This document shows positions 1-11,640 of a stretch of 64,000 nt of DNA, one piece after another. Every line of letters begins with the position of its first letter. Position 1 is the first letter of the stretch. A program made the position numbers and the translations under genes. Below the pieces are notes generated by a model. That model did no database searches. It was not told the origin of the DNA and saw nothing but the letters and a program-made list of their open reading frames with translations. The stretch comes from Microstegium vimineum (taxonomy: Eukaryota > Streptophyta > Magnoliopsida > Poales > Poaceae), in NCBI GenBank assembly GCA_022036555.1, contig CM039134.1:11594818-11658817 (forward strand), in the 5' to 3' direction.

Positions 1-3000
1 GTGCCTTGAGCCTTATGAACTTCACTTCGGACGATTCTGTTTCTACCTCTGCTGCTATGTTGGTACGTGCCTGCCTTAAAACCCCACTTAATATTTTCAT
101 CCATCCAGTTGTCAAGATGATCCCACATGAACCATATGGGCCATTTGTAAACTTTATAATATCTTCCGTCCATTCTTGTTCCTTTCAAATTGTACTTTGC
201 ACAAATTTGTCTTTACTACTACCTTATCGGCACAAACTGTATACTGACGGGTGGCTTCAATTTAAGGGTATGGCAAAGGAAGCTGAAATGTTGTGTATGT
301 GTATGCGTAAAAATAAATTGCTTGTAAGCTTCTATGATGGTCCTGTACCTGATGAGATTGTGGACAGCCCCCTAGTCAGGTACCAAACTTTGGATTTCGT
401 GCTTGACATACTAGAGAAGTCTTCACCTGCTGGTAGAAGCGGTCCTGGTGGTGATGGGGATGGCGTTGCTGCTGATGGGGCAGCAAACACCACAGGGTAT
501 GGATGGTCCATTTGTTTTTTCTTCCTTCTTGATGCAGTTGTATGTGGTCTAAGATAATTAGATTGTTACTTCTTGATGAGAAGCTCTATGAAATTATGCC
601 ATTTCATTGTATTATCACCAGGGGCAGAGTTTCAGATGTATTGAATTCTCCGATTAGTGGTGGTGAGAAGAGTGATAAGAGGAAGAGGAGAGAAGGTAAT
701 GAAGAAAATAATCACTAAAGTTATAGTTGCTATGACCTTTCATATTCCCCTTGCAATATGTTTCATACGTTATGTTGTTTTTGTGTTTTCAGAAGGTCTT
801 TCGGATAAAATATGGGGTTGGGAATGGCTGGTAAAACTTCACAATGACACTAAGTGGTATGATGACTGTAGCAGCCATCTGGATGAGTATTTCAAAAGTA
901 ATGCTTATGACTTCATTGCTCCTGCCTGCCAAAATCAACAAATCGCCAGCTCTGCTATTTGCAAATCTGTAAGTAACCCTCTTGCATCTTTACTAAACCA
1001 CTGATTATTTAATTGAAACTGTTTGCGTAACATATTTTAACTCACAACGTTTTCAATTATTAGTGTCTCAAGACTGAGGAGGAACTCCTGTCCATGTGCA
1101 AGACGAGTCCAGCGTGGTGTACCATGGATGATGCCATTGCAGTTAGCACTGTCATTGAGAGTACCCTGATCAAGGAGTGTGCACTTTCAATAGGCAGCAC
1201 AGGGGTTGAGTTGTCTGTTCCTTCTACCATTTCTTTTGTGGTATTTGTGCCTACCTTGCCTGAACAAACTAAACAAAACATATTTTTTTTGTGTTGTATC
1301 ACTGTAATTTGTGCTGGATGTTTACTATTCCTTTCTGAATCCTACTGTTAAGAAAAAAAAAAGCTAAAATGAGGGGATTGGGTATTGAAATTCTGCTTGG
1401 AGGCTGGAAAAATGAAAAACCTTTGTCTCTATCCTGTTATCATTCTGATATCCTACTCATTGTCACAAATTAAGGGTAATCATTCTCTCTTTCATGTAAT
1501 CTTGATCTTGAAATACTACCTGGACGATGTTTGACTTTGGACAACTGGTGCAAATTTTGATAACCAGCTGTTAGAATTAATAGCATGTTTCAAGGTTTCC
1601 AGTCTCAGTGGACAGTTTCATTGTGTTGTTTCCAAGATTGCCATGTCATATAGAATGAACCGAAACTTGATGCAACACCCACTCTCAATGCAAAGTTTCA
1701 TTCCATGGTTTCATAGACATTTAATTCTAATACTAATAGAGAGTTCGTAATCATGTCAAGCGAATTTCATCCCCCATGAACTCATTTCTTCACTCATTGC
1801 CATGTCATAAAAAATGCATATGTGACAGACTATTAAATGCAAAAAAAACTCATGAAACTCCCACTGAGATTGTCATATTGTAGTTGAAATCCTTGCCTAT
1901 CTTACTCATGATGTCCAAACAACGTTGAGTGTTTCCCTAGAAGGCTTGAACTTTGAGCATTTGTTGCTACTTTTAATTATGGCAAGGATATATATTATAT
2001 TGACTCGTGTGTAGGATTTATTGTAAACGTTCAAGTATGACCTTATGGACCCTAGTCTTAAATGTTACTCTCCTAGCTTGGACTAGTCCTATCCAACCCA
2101 GCAGCACTTGTACTTCAGTAAAGCAGTAGTTCTTTGGGTAGAATTATAGGGTATTTTCTTTGATTCTTCCTATAGGTTTTTTGACTAATGCTTAGCATTG
2201 GTTTCTAGTGTATTACCATGGAGGCTGACCTGATGTGTGAGCTATTGAAGCAAGGTGCTAAGCATTATCACAATATCATCCAACTGAGCAGTGTGGTCCG
2301 CATGTGCTCCTTGGGCCTTGTGGACCTCACAGGAAATCAGTCTATGGTCTCTGGTGCTGCAATGATGGTTAGTGCCTACCTGCCTCCTGTCAATATGTGC
2401 TGAACTTTAATTAGTATCGATTTATTTCTTTTCTGTAAAATTGCCTGCTTATATTGGCACTAGTTGCAAACTGATGGTTGTATTCAATTCAAGGTTATGG
2501 CAATTGAGGCAAAAAAGATGTGTGATTGGATGAAGAGAGAGAACCAACTTGTTACCATGTCCTTGTCTGAGTCTCATGAGCTGAAGAGAGGCAGCTTAAT
2601 CCGGGAAAAAGCCTTGGATGTTATGACCACCATATTGCATGATTCTTTCCTTCCTAAGGTTCGTGGAAAATACTATTTCTTTCATGCCATAGGTGCGCAT
2701 AATATTTTTGTTTTCAGCATTTGTTAATGTATTTGTACAGGTTCACACACTAGTCATGTTTGCATTATGTTGTCTGCTATATAAGAACCAAGAAATATTT
2801 GAGTTTCTTGTTCCTGACTTGAACAATCAGGCCAATGCATATGTTTTTTATTTTATTTTTTCCCACTTGAGCCTGCTGTCTTGTTTCCTAACCCGGATTT
2901 TAGTAGTAGTTGGCATCCCCTATGAGTTGTAAGCCAAATCATCTGTTTTTTGTCTTCTCCAGATTGTGGCCAATAGGAATTTGCCTATGATTTTTCAAAC

Positions 3001-3189
3001 TGATATGTCGATATACAAAGATGAGCAGTGAAACTAAAATTACATTATGAATGCATTTTCCTATTGTTCCTGTCAGTTGCGATCTTATCATGGTTGGATA
3101 CCCTCTTATTATTTGTTTGCCCGGCCCCGTGAAAACTTGTCTTAGTAATTCTATTCTTTCCACTGCAGGTGGGGATGCAATGTGACTAA
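1..3189 (+). CDS. 3' part of an unidentified multi-exon gene with a repeated exon pair
   Basis: I do not recognise the protein. A chain of exons joins with consistent phases: 1-62 (frame from base 6), about 267-496, 622-695, 793-968, 1064-1240, 2209-2367, 2464-2658 and 3169-3189, which ends in TAA at 3187-3189. All donors are GT and all acceptors AG. Phase 2 at 496 meets a 1-base lead at 622, and phase 1 at 695 meets a 2-base lead at 793, which supports a real gene. The 622-695 exon encodes a basic patch (KSDKRKRREE), a possible nuclear localisation signal. The exon pair 1-62/267-496 resembles 2209-2367/2464-2658: SLMNFTSDDSVSTSAAML matches LGLVDLTGNQSMVSGAAMM, and LQFKGMAKEAEMLC matches IQFKVMAIEAKKMC. 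The gene therefore contains a duplicated module. The 5' end is outside the window. The 267 acceptor and 1240 donor are the least certain; no function is proposed. Confidence 0.55.
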
Positions 3190-3821
3190 GCGATGATTGG
3201 ACTAAGGAATTGGTTTCTTTTGTCTGGAACACTTATATGGTCGTAGTTTGATTTAATACTTGTATGCGTACTGCTATAGTTCTCAAGACACTAACTTTAT
3301 CTCTAACAACTCCCAATCCGTCGGCTGCGCGCTCTGCGTACTAGGCGAGACGCGCAACTGCTCCAGTATAAACTGCACGCTTCTCCCCGCACAGGCTTGT
3401 CGCCGGTGTTCGGACGCACCGCTACGCGCCACGCATACTCCGACATAAAGCCACGCGAGCTCTCGGCCTACACGGACGCATCCACTACGTAATCACCCGG
3501 AGCTCAGACACCACAAATTCGGCATTCACGGTCCTGCTAGTGGGATGGCCCAGCACGGCACGGCCCCAGTCCTGCTAGTGGGATGGGCCGGCATGGCACG
3601 GCCATTTCGTGTTTCATGCCGCTTTGCGTTGTGCTCTTTAGGCATGTGAGGTACGTCAGGCCGTGCCGATATGTCACGGTAATTATTTTTCTTCGGCCCA
3701 AGCACGGCCCATGGCACGCCGGTACGCGTTCAGGTCATGTCGGCCCAAGCACGGCCCATGGCACGTCGACACGCGTTCGAGTCATGTCGGCTCAAGCATG
3801 GTCCTTAAAATATCTCTACTA
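3190..3821. other. Intergenic: 3' flank, then GC-rich degenerate repeat
   Basis: The first part is the presumed 3' flank of the preceding gene. From about 3530 the sequence is built from degenerate repeats of a GCACGGCCC/GGCCCAAGCACGG type with a repeated GTCATGTCGG word. Related sequence resumes at about 4240-4500, so the Stowaway element between them probably landed in one old non-autonomous DNA transposon of the hAT-like GTGCC-rich family seen again at 22.8-23.3 kb. No terminal repeats could be fixed, and the overlapping open frames have no recognisable domain. Confidence 0.4.
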
Positions 3822-4079
3822 CTCCCTCGGTTCCAAATTATAAGTCATTCCAAAAATTTTAGAGAGTCAAATTTTTTTAAGTTTGACCAAATTTATATGA
3901 TTAAATAATAACATTTATGATACCAATTAAGTACCATTAGAATCTTGTTTACTTATATTTTCATTGTACATATATTCCATGTGAAAAATCATTATAGTTT
4001 TCTCTATAATTTTGGTCAAACTTAAAAATGTTTGACTCTCCAAGATTCTTGGAGTGACTTACAATTTGGAACGGAGGGG
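3822..4079. mobile_element. Stowaway-type MITE
   Basis: The element begins CTCCCTCGGTTCCAAATTAT and ends with the near reverse complement, finishing TTTGGAACGGAGGGG. It is flanked by TA on both sides (3820-3821 and 4080-4081), the Stowaway (Tc1/mariner) target duplication. The inverted match extends inward through the GAGAGTCAAA/TTTGACTCTC stretches, so the whole 258-bp unit can fold back. It has no coding capacity. Confidence 0.9.
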
Positions 4080-4081
4080 TA

Positions 4082-5066
4082 GTTTTCTTGTCTCCGATAT
4101 TGATATGGAATACATATATCTTATGTGTATTATTTTAATAAAAAATTAGTGATTTTATAGTTTACTCAAGAATTAGATAAGAGGTAGTATAGTAAATGAG
4201 GAAACTAATTTGTTGAGTTTATAGAATTGTCTATGTGCCAATTTCGTGTTGTGTGAGCCCAAGCACAACCCAGAATGCATGTCGAGCCATGTAGCCCACC
4301 GTGTCGGGATCTTAGGCACGACACAACCCTCGTGTTCGTGTCGTGCCGGCACGATGTAAGATATTTCATGTCGTTCCAGGCTTCGGGTCGTGTCAAAACA
4401 CCGTGCCATGGCTCACCCTCAAACGGCACAGCCCAAGTCCGAGCTCTACCTTCTACCGGTCGGCACACCATCACACCCCTTGCGGAATCCGAGGAGTAGT
4501 CCAACGGTAGCTAAGCATATAAAGGTCAAAATTCTTGTGTGAAATTTGTTATTTAAAAAAATAACAAATTTCATTTACATATACAATAGGATTTCTATAA
4601 TTTTGTCCTCTAATACATATGTTGGTGAAATTATTATTTTCATGTGAATTTTTAACGAGTTTCAATGTTAAATTTTATAACAATGCTCATATGTAGATGC
4701 AAAATTGGTGGGCAAAATAATTTGGTGCAAACCAACATCTTCGGTGCAATCCATAAAAATCCGCATTAAAACCATGATTAGGAGTTTTTTTAAAAAATAA
4801 AAATTATGTACACCAATAATGGATCTATATATGCACATTGCTACAAAATTTGTGACTCAAACTTATTTAGTTAAAAATTCATAAAAAATAACATATTTTA
4901 TTTACATATGCACTTGTGAGGATGCCGTCGCAGGGACGACCGGCGGCGAGGCGGAGGCGGCGGCGTGGGCGGAGGATGCGGCGGTGCATGGGGCGGCACG
5001 CCGCGCGACTGGGGTGCGGCGCCCTGCGGCGCTGGCAGAGGGGCAGGGGGGCGCGCACACACGAGG
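4082..5066. other. Repeat remnant, AT-rich spacer and a short GC-rich patch
   Basis: From 4240 to 4500 the GC-rich repeat described upstream resumes (GTGTCGTGCCGGCACGA words). From 4500 to 4910 the sequence is AT-rich with no gene signal. A GC-rich patch at 4915-5058 has open frames rich in Arg/Gly in every phase, which is a composition effect and not a gene. Confidence 0.4.
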
Positions 5067-5639
5067 ATCAAAATGTCAATGGGTACGTACCCGATGGGTA
5101 CTGGCCACCCATACCCACACCCGCCAAGTCAAAATCTATTCCATCGGGTTACCCGTGAAAGCAGACGGGTAACGAATTCATTCCATACCCGCACCCGACG
5201 GGTAATTCTTACCCGACGGGTATTCCATACCCGATAATACACCCGAGTTCACATACAAATTATAACAATATCCAGCAAGTTAACAACTTAGCTAGGAGTG
5301 TTTAGGCCAAATTTTGATATATACTAGGCCCATCAGCAGGCAGCGCATCAAGATAACAACTACCACTCAATTTGGATATATACTAGGAGTGTTTGAGCCA
5401 AATTTCATAGGTTATATAGGCTACAATCACTTAGGCTGGTTACTCAATTTTGCGGGTATTTCTTACCCACGGGTATGCGGGTATGGGTACTATTATTCCA
5501 CACCCGTACCCGTCATACCCGATGGGTAAAGGATTTCGTTCAATAACATACTCGTGGGTAGAAAACTCCTTCCGCACCCTCCTCCTTAGCGGGTAAAACC
5601 CGTCGGGCTCTCGGGTTTTGGGTACCCGTTGCCATCTTG
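5067..5639. mobile_element. Non-autonomous hAT element (MITE) with 8-bp target duplication
   Basis: A perfect 8-bp direct repeat ACACGAGG lies at 5059-5066 and 5640-5647. Just inside it the ends are inverted copies: CAAAATGTCAATGGGTAC on the left, and CAAGATGGCAACGGGTAC when the right end is read on the minus strand. The subterminal regions carry many short GGGTACCCG/ACCCGACGGG motifs in both orientations, a usual hAT arrangement for transposase binding. At 573 bp with no transposase it is non-autonomous. The left terminus has two extra bases (AT) relative to the right. Confidence 0.85.
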
Positions 5640-5647
5640 ACACGAGG

Positions 5648-6230
5648 AGAGGAGGGAGCAAACGCTTGTGAGCTTGAGAGCTTTTCGAGGTTTCCCTCTA
5701 ACTTTTTTCTTAGATGCAATGGTTACATGAACCCTTGTATTTATAGTCCTGGGAGACTTAGCCCTCAAGCAACCTCTTACTTGCATCTCAAGTAAGCTAT
5801 CCTAACTTGCCTATCAAGAGGTATCTCGGATTCCTTATAGATTGGATATCCGTTTCCTATTTTCTCTCTAACTACCAAATTTATTCCCTTTATTTTAGCA
5901 ACTAATCTTGATAAATTTGGAAACGTCGGCGGCTGCCCCGGGCGCGCACCTGGGCCATGGGCCGGCGCCCCATTCACGCGCGCGCCCTAGGGCGGCTGAT
6001 GGGCCGGCGCCTTTGCCGTCTTGGCCCGAGGTCGACGTGTGATACATCTCCCCCCTATTTTGATCGGCACATCCTCGCGACGAGGTTCGAGCCGGTTGGT
6101 GAAGCTATCTGGAGGGAGTCGCACATCAGCAGTGTCCTCAGGGCAACCAGGACGATGTCCTCCTGGCTCAACATCGAGGAAGATGTATCAAGGAAATTTT
6201 TTGTGCTTTGATTGCCGCTCTAAAATGGCA
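5648..6230 (-). mobile_element. Probable retrotransposon remnant (LTR edge)
   Basis: Read on the minus strand, this stretch shows a TATAAATACA promoter-like box near 5735-5745 followed by a leader-like segment. The plus strand contains a sequence beginning TGTGATACATCTCCCCCCTA that resembles untranslated parts of grass LTR retrotransposons. No paired LTR, primer-binding site or protein domain is visible, so this is a truncated relic at best. Confidence 0.3.
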
Positions 6231-6669
6231 AACAACTTCAGGTCAGGCTCAACAGGTCCAACCTTTTGATTGAAAAGTTTTGTGACTGCTTAACCCTCTC
6301 CTTCCTATTTATATTCATGGTGAGGATGCTCTGCTTGCCAATATGTGTGAAGGTGTCAAGAGAGAGAAATAGAGGTTCATGTATTTTTTTAAGAAGGGAT
6401 AGAGGGTCAAATACTGAAGATGTCAACTTTAACTAAAATGTAAGTAGTTCCTCTTACATTGATTCATTACTGGTATTGTTTATTTGACAATTGTTCTATA
6501 ATGCAGTGGCTAGAAAGGAACATAATTGTCTATTGAACAAAGAGCTTGCTGTTGTAGCTGTTTGAGACAAAAAAAGATCTGTCAAATGAAAATAAATGCA
6601 GATGTGTGCACAGACAATGCTACTACCCAAGTGACAAAAAAACAACCCTCTTATAGATACACCAATCAT

Positions 6670-7970
6670 AATCTTAGGTGCTAACCCTACCGATGATAGT
6701 TAGAAACCAAGAATGGATATATGTACCAATGTTTGTTTATAAAGCATTGTGTTCTTCATTCCATTGCAGGGCGCCTAATGTTAAAGTTACTATATGTTTG
6801 GTCTTATCACTCCTTGAAAGTACTTTTGTGATCTCCTATACTTTACTTATCTATGCCCTTTGTATTGTTTTACATGTTAACTCAAGAATATGAACCATTT
6901 ATGTTTTTTGTGAAATTAATAATTATGCTTTTCACTATTGATGAATGAAGCAATTCTTTGATGAACTTGCTAAAATTCAATCGGGGTTATTAAAACCCAC
7001 TCGACTCCGCTCGCACGAGAGTGATCGAGACATCGGTGGCTCCTCACGGCGCCGACACGCGTTTTCGTACATTTTGCAAAAAGAACCTTTATGTTTTGGC
7101 AAACAAACCCGTCATCCATCCTGTCCACTCTAAACAGTATTCACGTTTTGATATTTTATGACAAAAACCTTCATGTAAATTTTATTTTGACATGAAGAAG
7201 GCAAAATTCAGTAGCATAACCATTTTTCAGAAGTTTCCTTGAAATTTTGCAGAAACCCCCCTCCGCAGTGGCGTACCCCCAAGTCCCCAACTACAATGCC
7301 TCTCATTTCTCCCTCTTCCTCTTCCTCTTTCTCTCTCCCCTCCGCCGCCGCCCAACAGCGTCGCCGTCGCTGGACTGCACGGTCCCTTCTTTCGTTTATC
7401 TGCGGCGCGGGGGAAGGGGGTGACGAGTGGAGCCGCGCGAGATGCGTTGTGCGCAAATCAGGCGGACCTCTTCGGTCCCTTCGATGGCCATGGTCGAGGG
7501 AGGAGGAAGCGATAGCCCCTCCCTGTCCTCTCCTTCCCCGCCGCCTCCATACCTGCACAAGCGTCGTCGCTCGAGCATGAGAAGCCGCGCGACCTCTGCT
7601 TTGCGGGGAGCGACGGGAGCCACTTGAGATCCAGCAACACGCCGGCCGCCACCAGCTCGCAGCCTACCACGGCTCAGCCACAGAACGAGGCAGCACCTCT
7701 GCAGATTTGGCCAGGCATCCATGAAGGTGGCGAACGAGCCTCCCCATCCAAGCAATGTGCCCCTCTCTCTCACTTACCCTCTCTTTTCCTCCCTTTTCCC
7801 TTAGATTTACATCTGGTCAGATTTACATTTCCCATTTCACACAGCGAATGGCTCTTCAGCATAGAAGCAATGGTGTGCTACTGGACCAATTTGATGCTCT
7901 TTTTTAGTGTAATCACGTCCATGTTTATTACTTACAATGGATATTCAATCTCATGTACTCTGTAGGTCAG
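6670..7970 (+). repeat. Helitron-like mosaic, copy A: gene-leader fragments
   Basis: Three related segments occur in the window. Here, 6830-6985 (AACCATTTATG...GATGAATGAAGCAATT) matches 10205-10375, and 6985-7700 matches 14150-14860. Shared words include TTAAAACCCACTCG, ATTGGTGGCTCCTC/ATCGGTGGCTCCTC, GCGATAGCCCCTCC/GCGCTAGCCCCTCC and GGGATCCAGC/GAGATCCAGC. The 7260-7700 part is pyrimidine- and GC-rich, like the leader and first exon of a plant gene, but no open frame encodes a domain I recognise. A GGCGCCTAATGTT word at 6770 is related to the Helitron-like end at 10395-10422. I read the block as captured or degraded host sequence carried by a mobile element, not as an active gene. Confidence 0.4.
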
Positions 7971-9405
7971 TCCCTACCCCTGGCCTACTGTGTGCATGCT
8001 ATCAGACACATTTTTTCAGTCATGCTATGAAGAAGAGTTTCAATTTGGCGACTTTGTTTTTGCAGCCAACAACCGTGGACCAGCATAAAATTGGAGTGGA
8101 TGTTAGTTAGACAAATAAGCGCTCATGACTCAAGACAAAAATAAATCAAGCCCCTTCCCTTTAAGCCTGTACAACTAATTGTTATTTTACCATTGGCATG
8201 TTTTCATTGTTGATACAACATTAGAATTAGCTTAAACCATCTTGCACTACAAGAACATGCTACCACTATTACATTTAGATGGCATGCTTCAGTTGTGCTT
8301 GAATTTTGTAAAATTGTAGCCCCATGTTGATAGATACTTTTCATGGTTACAAGATATTTCATTTTAAACAAGTCAAAATGATGCTACCTGAAACATTCAA
8401 ATTCTCAAGCATTACCTTTTGACCAACTATGATGGAATCTGAAAAAAAATAATGTGGTACAATGAGAGCAATGTTCCACATTCCAGGGCTGGCTTTCGTA
8501 AAGGTTTGTCCAAGGCAATCCTAGGCCTACAAGTATTAAAGGTTTGTCCATCATTGTATTTTGGTGTTTTCTATTTTAAGTGAAAGTTTTTCAGGTAAGG
8601 CAGCTTCCATCATTGTAAACACCATTGGTACGAACTCCGTCAAAATATAATTAGTGTATCTATTGTGGAGACAATTAATCTTGCAGTGTAGTTCTAAGAA
8701 AAGTAAGAATAGAGTTTAATTGGAACTCTTCCATTGGGACTCTTGTCTTTACTATTTTTGAGAGTTGAATTGGCATATTAAGCTATTAGCTTTAACAAGA
8801 ATGATAGGATGCATGAAGTTTTCTTTCCTTTAATACAAGCTGTCATGTAGCTTATTGTTTGTTCCTCTAAATTGTGTATATTTAATTTTCATATTTCATA
8901 TTGAAATATCAGATAGCAGCCGGTGGTCGCTTGTGGACTTGTTCAGTGCTGTAGAGGTCTTCCTACAGCTCGTCAGAACTATTAGTTTGTAGCTCTATGT
9001 CTTATCATCCATTAAATTATGTACTCTTGACAATAGTTACTTGTATACCATACCATAAAGGCTTAAATGAGTATAATCTAATCAGCCTCGTAAAGGGTTC
9101 GACTCTTTGGTTCTGTTGGTCACTTGGTTTCTGTGGGGTGAGCGGAACCGAAGAACATTCGGAGGAGAAGCAATTCAGCCATTAGAGCTTCTCAGAAGAA
9201 TATTTGAAGAGGGAGATCAGTGGCTGCAAGCAGGCTACAAGCTGCTAGCTGGCTAGGCTTGCTAGCCAGTGCTGTTGTTTAGAATCAATGCTTTTCATGT
9301 CGCTTACTCTTTTTCTGTAATATCAAACCTGTGTGCTGCAAACTGTTTGGTTCTTGGGAGTTTGGTTTGCATCTTGCATAGCTGATTATCCCCAGGAATC
9401 AATGT
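7971..9405. other. Intergenic, no gene recognised
   Basis: AT-rich sequence with no open frame of convincing composition. A short CACTACAAGAA word at 8248 resembles a CACTA-transposon end but has no partner. Confidence 0.5.
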
Positions 9406-9466
9406 TGTATTTCTTCTATCCTCTTAATGAAATGCTTGTGCCTAGGCACATGTTCGCGAAAAAAAG
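9406..9466 (+). mobile_element. 3' end of a LINE (L1-type) retrotransposon, remnant
   Basis: The stretch has the typical 3' tail of grass L1 elements: a T-rich run, CTTAATGAAATG, a short palindrome (GTGCCTAGGCAC), then TTCGCGAAAAAAAG. Only the tail is recognisable and no reverse transcriptase is present upstream, as expected of a 5'-truncated insertion. The 5' limit is not definable. Confidence 0.5.
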
Positions 9467-9469
9467 AAA

Positions 9470-10180
9470 TGATCCCATTGCAAATAACTTCTGGTTTCTT
9501 GGAAATTGATATATATCGAATGAAAACACCTATGGTCACCATTTTACTCCAATTTTGGATTTTTTTTCTAATAGGAGAGTGACCTTGATTATGGGCCTTG
9601 AGATTCAACCATCACGTTCTTGTACATGTGTGAACTGCAACTATTATTTGTGTAATACCTTTGCTACTGGCATTCTGATTTGTTTTCCTTTACACATGTG
9701 GGTTACTCTTGGAAGAAAGACGCAATATGTTAAAAGTTGACAATTAATTTTGGAAAAGGATGAAAAATAGAATGTCTTACGGACACCAGTAATTAATTGA
9801 ATATTATGTTGTGCATTAAGAAATATCATTTAACATTTATTTGTATATATGGCTACTGCTTCAATGGTTATTTGCAAATTATTGTAAGCTATATATATTT
9901 TTTTGCTTGCATCTATTTTCTATGTCAATTTTCTTACCATGCTCTGATGTGTTGGGTGTGCCAAATTGCAGGTCATTTATTGCTGATATAGCTTTGAGTA
10001 CTTTGTTCTGATGATGATACTCGTGATTTGTTTTATCATGACGACAGTGGCCATTGCTACACAGGAGGCTGAGGATTATCGATTTAGATGTACCATAAAT
10101 CCATTATATGCATAATAGATAATGGGTTTTATCTTTGTTTTTTTTTTGTAAAACTGTTGTGAACAAGTGAATTCTTTAGT
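9470..10180. other. Intergenic, no gene recognised
   Basis: AT-rich sequence with only short, low-complexity open frames and no domain or repeat boundary that I can support. Confidence 0.5.
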
Positions 10181-10422
10181 TCTTTTGATCTTGTCTCACT
10201 CTTTGGAAGTAGCTTTGTGATCTCATATGTTTTGCTTACTCATTTATGTCATCTGTAGTGTTTGACTTGTCAAGAATATAAACCATTTACGCTTTTTTAC
10301 AAAATTAGCTATTATGATTTTTGTTGTTGATGAATCAAGCAATTTTCTGATAAACCTGTTAAAATTCAAAGTTGTGGATGAGAAGTCATGTCAGGGCGCC
10401 CTTTGGGCGCCTGATGTTCTAG
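10181..10422 (+). mobile_element. Helitron-like 3' terminus (hairpin + CTAG), copy C
   Basis: A stem GGCGCCC (10395-10401), TTT loop and GGGCGCC (10405-10411) is followed by seven bases (TGATGTT) and CTAG (10419-10422), then a T. A hairpin about 11 nt from a terminal CTRR followed by T is the hallmark of a Helitron 3' end. The same GGCGCCTGATGTTCTAGT word recurs at 18785-18802 without the left arm. The 200 bases upstream match copy A at 6830-6985. The 5' terminus was not found, so the element length is unknown. Confidence 0.5.
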
Positions 10423-11517
10423 TGTTGTGAAAGACAAGTCATGGTAGGGCGCCGAAAGGGCAGCAGCAACGCATGCTAAGGGCAGCAACAATGGAAACAT
10501 ACACCATCGTTGGTTTCAACTAAAAGTTGGAAAACACGTAGGAATGAAAAACTGGAGCTACTAAACCTAGCCAACGCTAGCTAGCTCTTCTCCCTGCATT
10601 TGTTAGAGCTAAAGTATTGATGACATCAAGCACATATGCTCTTTTGAGGCAGCACCTCTCTCCCGGCACAGGTTTTGGTGAATGCTCTAGCTTGTTTTGG
10701 TGAATGCTCTAGCTTTTTGTCAGTTAGGGCAGTAGTTGCTTCTGTAGGGTACTCTATGCTGCTGTGCGAAACCACCAATATCTGTGAAATGGAGCCTTAA
10801 ATCTACGTGGATGGTTGGGTCTAATAGCCCCATGCTGGTGCGTTGGGGCTGCTCTAATAGCCTCGTTAGCCTCAACCAAAAAGTATTGTACAGATAGACA
10901 AGGATGAGTCTGAGACAATTCATCTCCCAACGCTAGCATACAACCAAGTGAGCAGAGTGGAGAATCTTTTTTTGATAGTTTTCCCATCACAAGTTGCGGT
11001 GACAAGCAAGTCTTTATTTTCCACAATGTGGATTCAACCGCATAGCAGGCGACTGATGGCTTCTACTCGTGGCCGCCTAGGCCGGCTTATTGAGCCAGGC
11101 ACCGGCCACAGTGGCATGTGCTCGTCGGGCACGGGCCGGGTGGCAGTCAGCTCGGCGAACTTAGGCACGGCGGAGCTCGGTGGCCTGCTTGGACGCATGC
11201 AGGTGGCGGAGGACGGAAAAAAATTTAGGTATGGCGGAACCCAAAAAAATATATATCAAAGTATAACGCAAAATTAAAAATGGTTTATACAAGTATAAGA
11301 TGCAATGACAAATAGAAAGATGGAAGTGAAGTCAGTAGTTGCCCTTTTTTCTGTTTACATCTTTAGATATTTGCTTCAAAATAAACCAACTAAACTAATA
11401 ATTGATAAATGGTAGACAACAAATTGATCAATCGAACAAACAACAATAGAGAAAAAAAGAGATTCAGCGTTGAGCCTTAGCTAGTGTCATATTGTGTGTC
11501 GTTCATAAAGAACTATC
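10423..11517. other. Intergenic with a short GC-rich patch
   Basis: No gene is recognised. A GC-rich stretch at 11040-11215 has open frames without known domains. The surrounding sequence is AT-rich. Confidence 0.4.
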
Positions 11518-11640
11518 GTGCGATTGGTACTTCATTTTGCAGAAAGCAGACTAAATTAGTGCGATTGGTACTTCATTTTGCAGAAAGCAGACTAAATTAG
11601 TGCGATTGGTACTTCATTTTGCAGAAAGCAGACTAAATTA
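11518..11640. repeat. Perfect tandem repeat, 3 x 41 bp
   Basis: Three identical 41-bp units start at 11518, 11559 and 11600, each beginning GTGCGATTGGTACTTCATTT and ending GACTAAATTA. There are no differences among copies, which suggests recent amplification or ongoing homogenisation. No coding role is visible. Confidence 0.95.

Noticed and set aside
7208..7773. Several overlapping 60-125-codon frames on both strands
   Set aside because: GC-rich leader-like DNA gives open frames in many phases. No domain, and the region is a degraded repeat also present at 14.2-14.9 kb.
8248..8258. CACTACAAGAA, resembling a CACTA-transposon end
   Set aside because: No inverted partner and no 3-bp target duplication was found; an 11-base match occurs by chance often enough.
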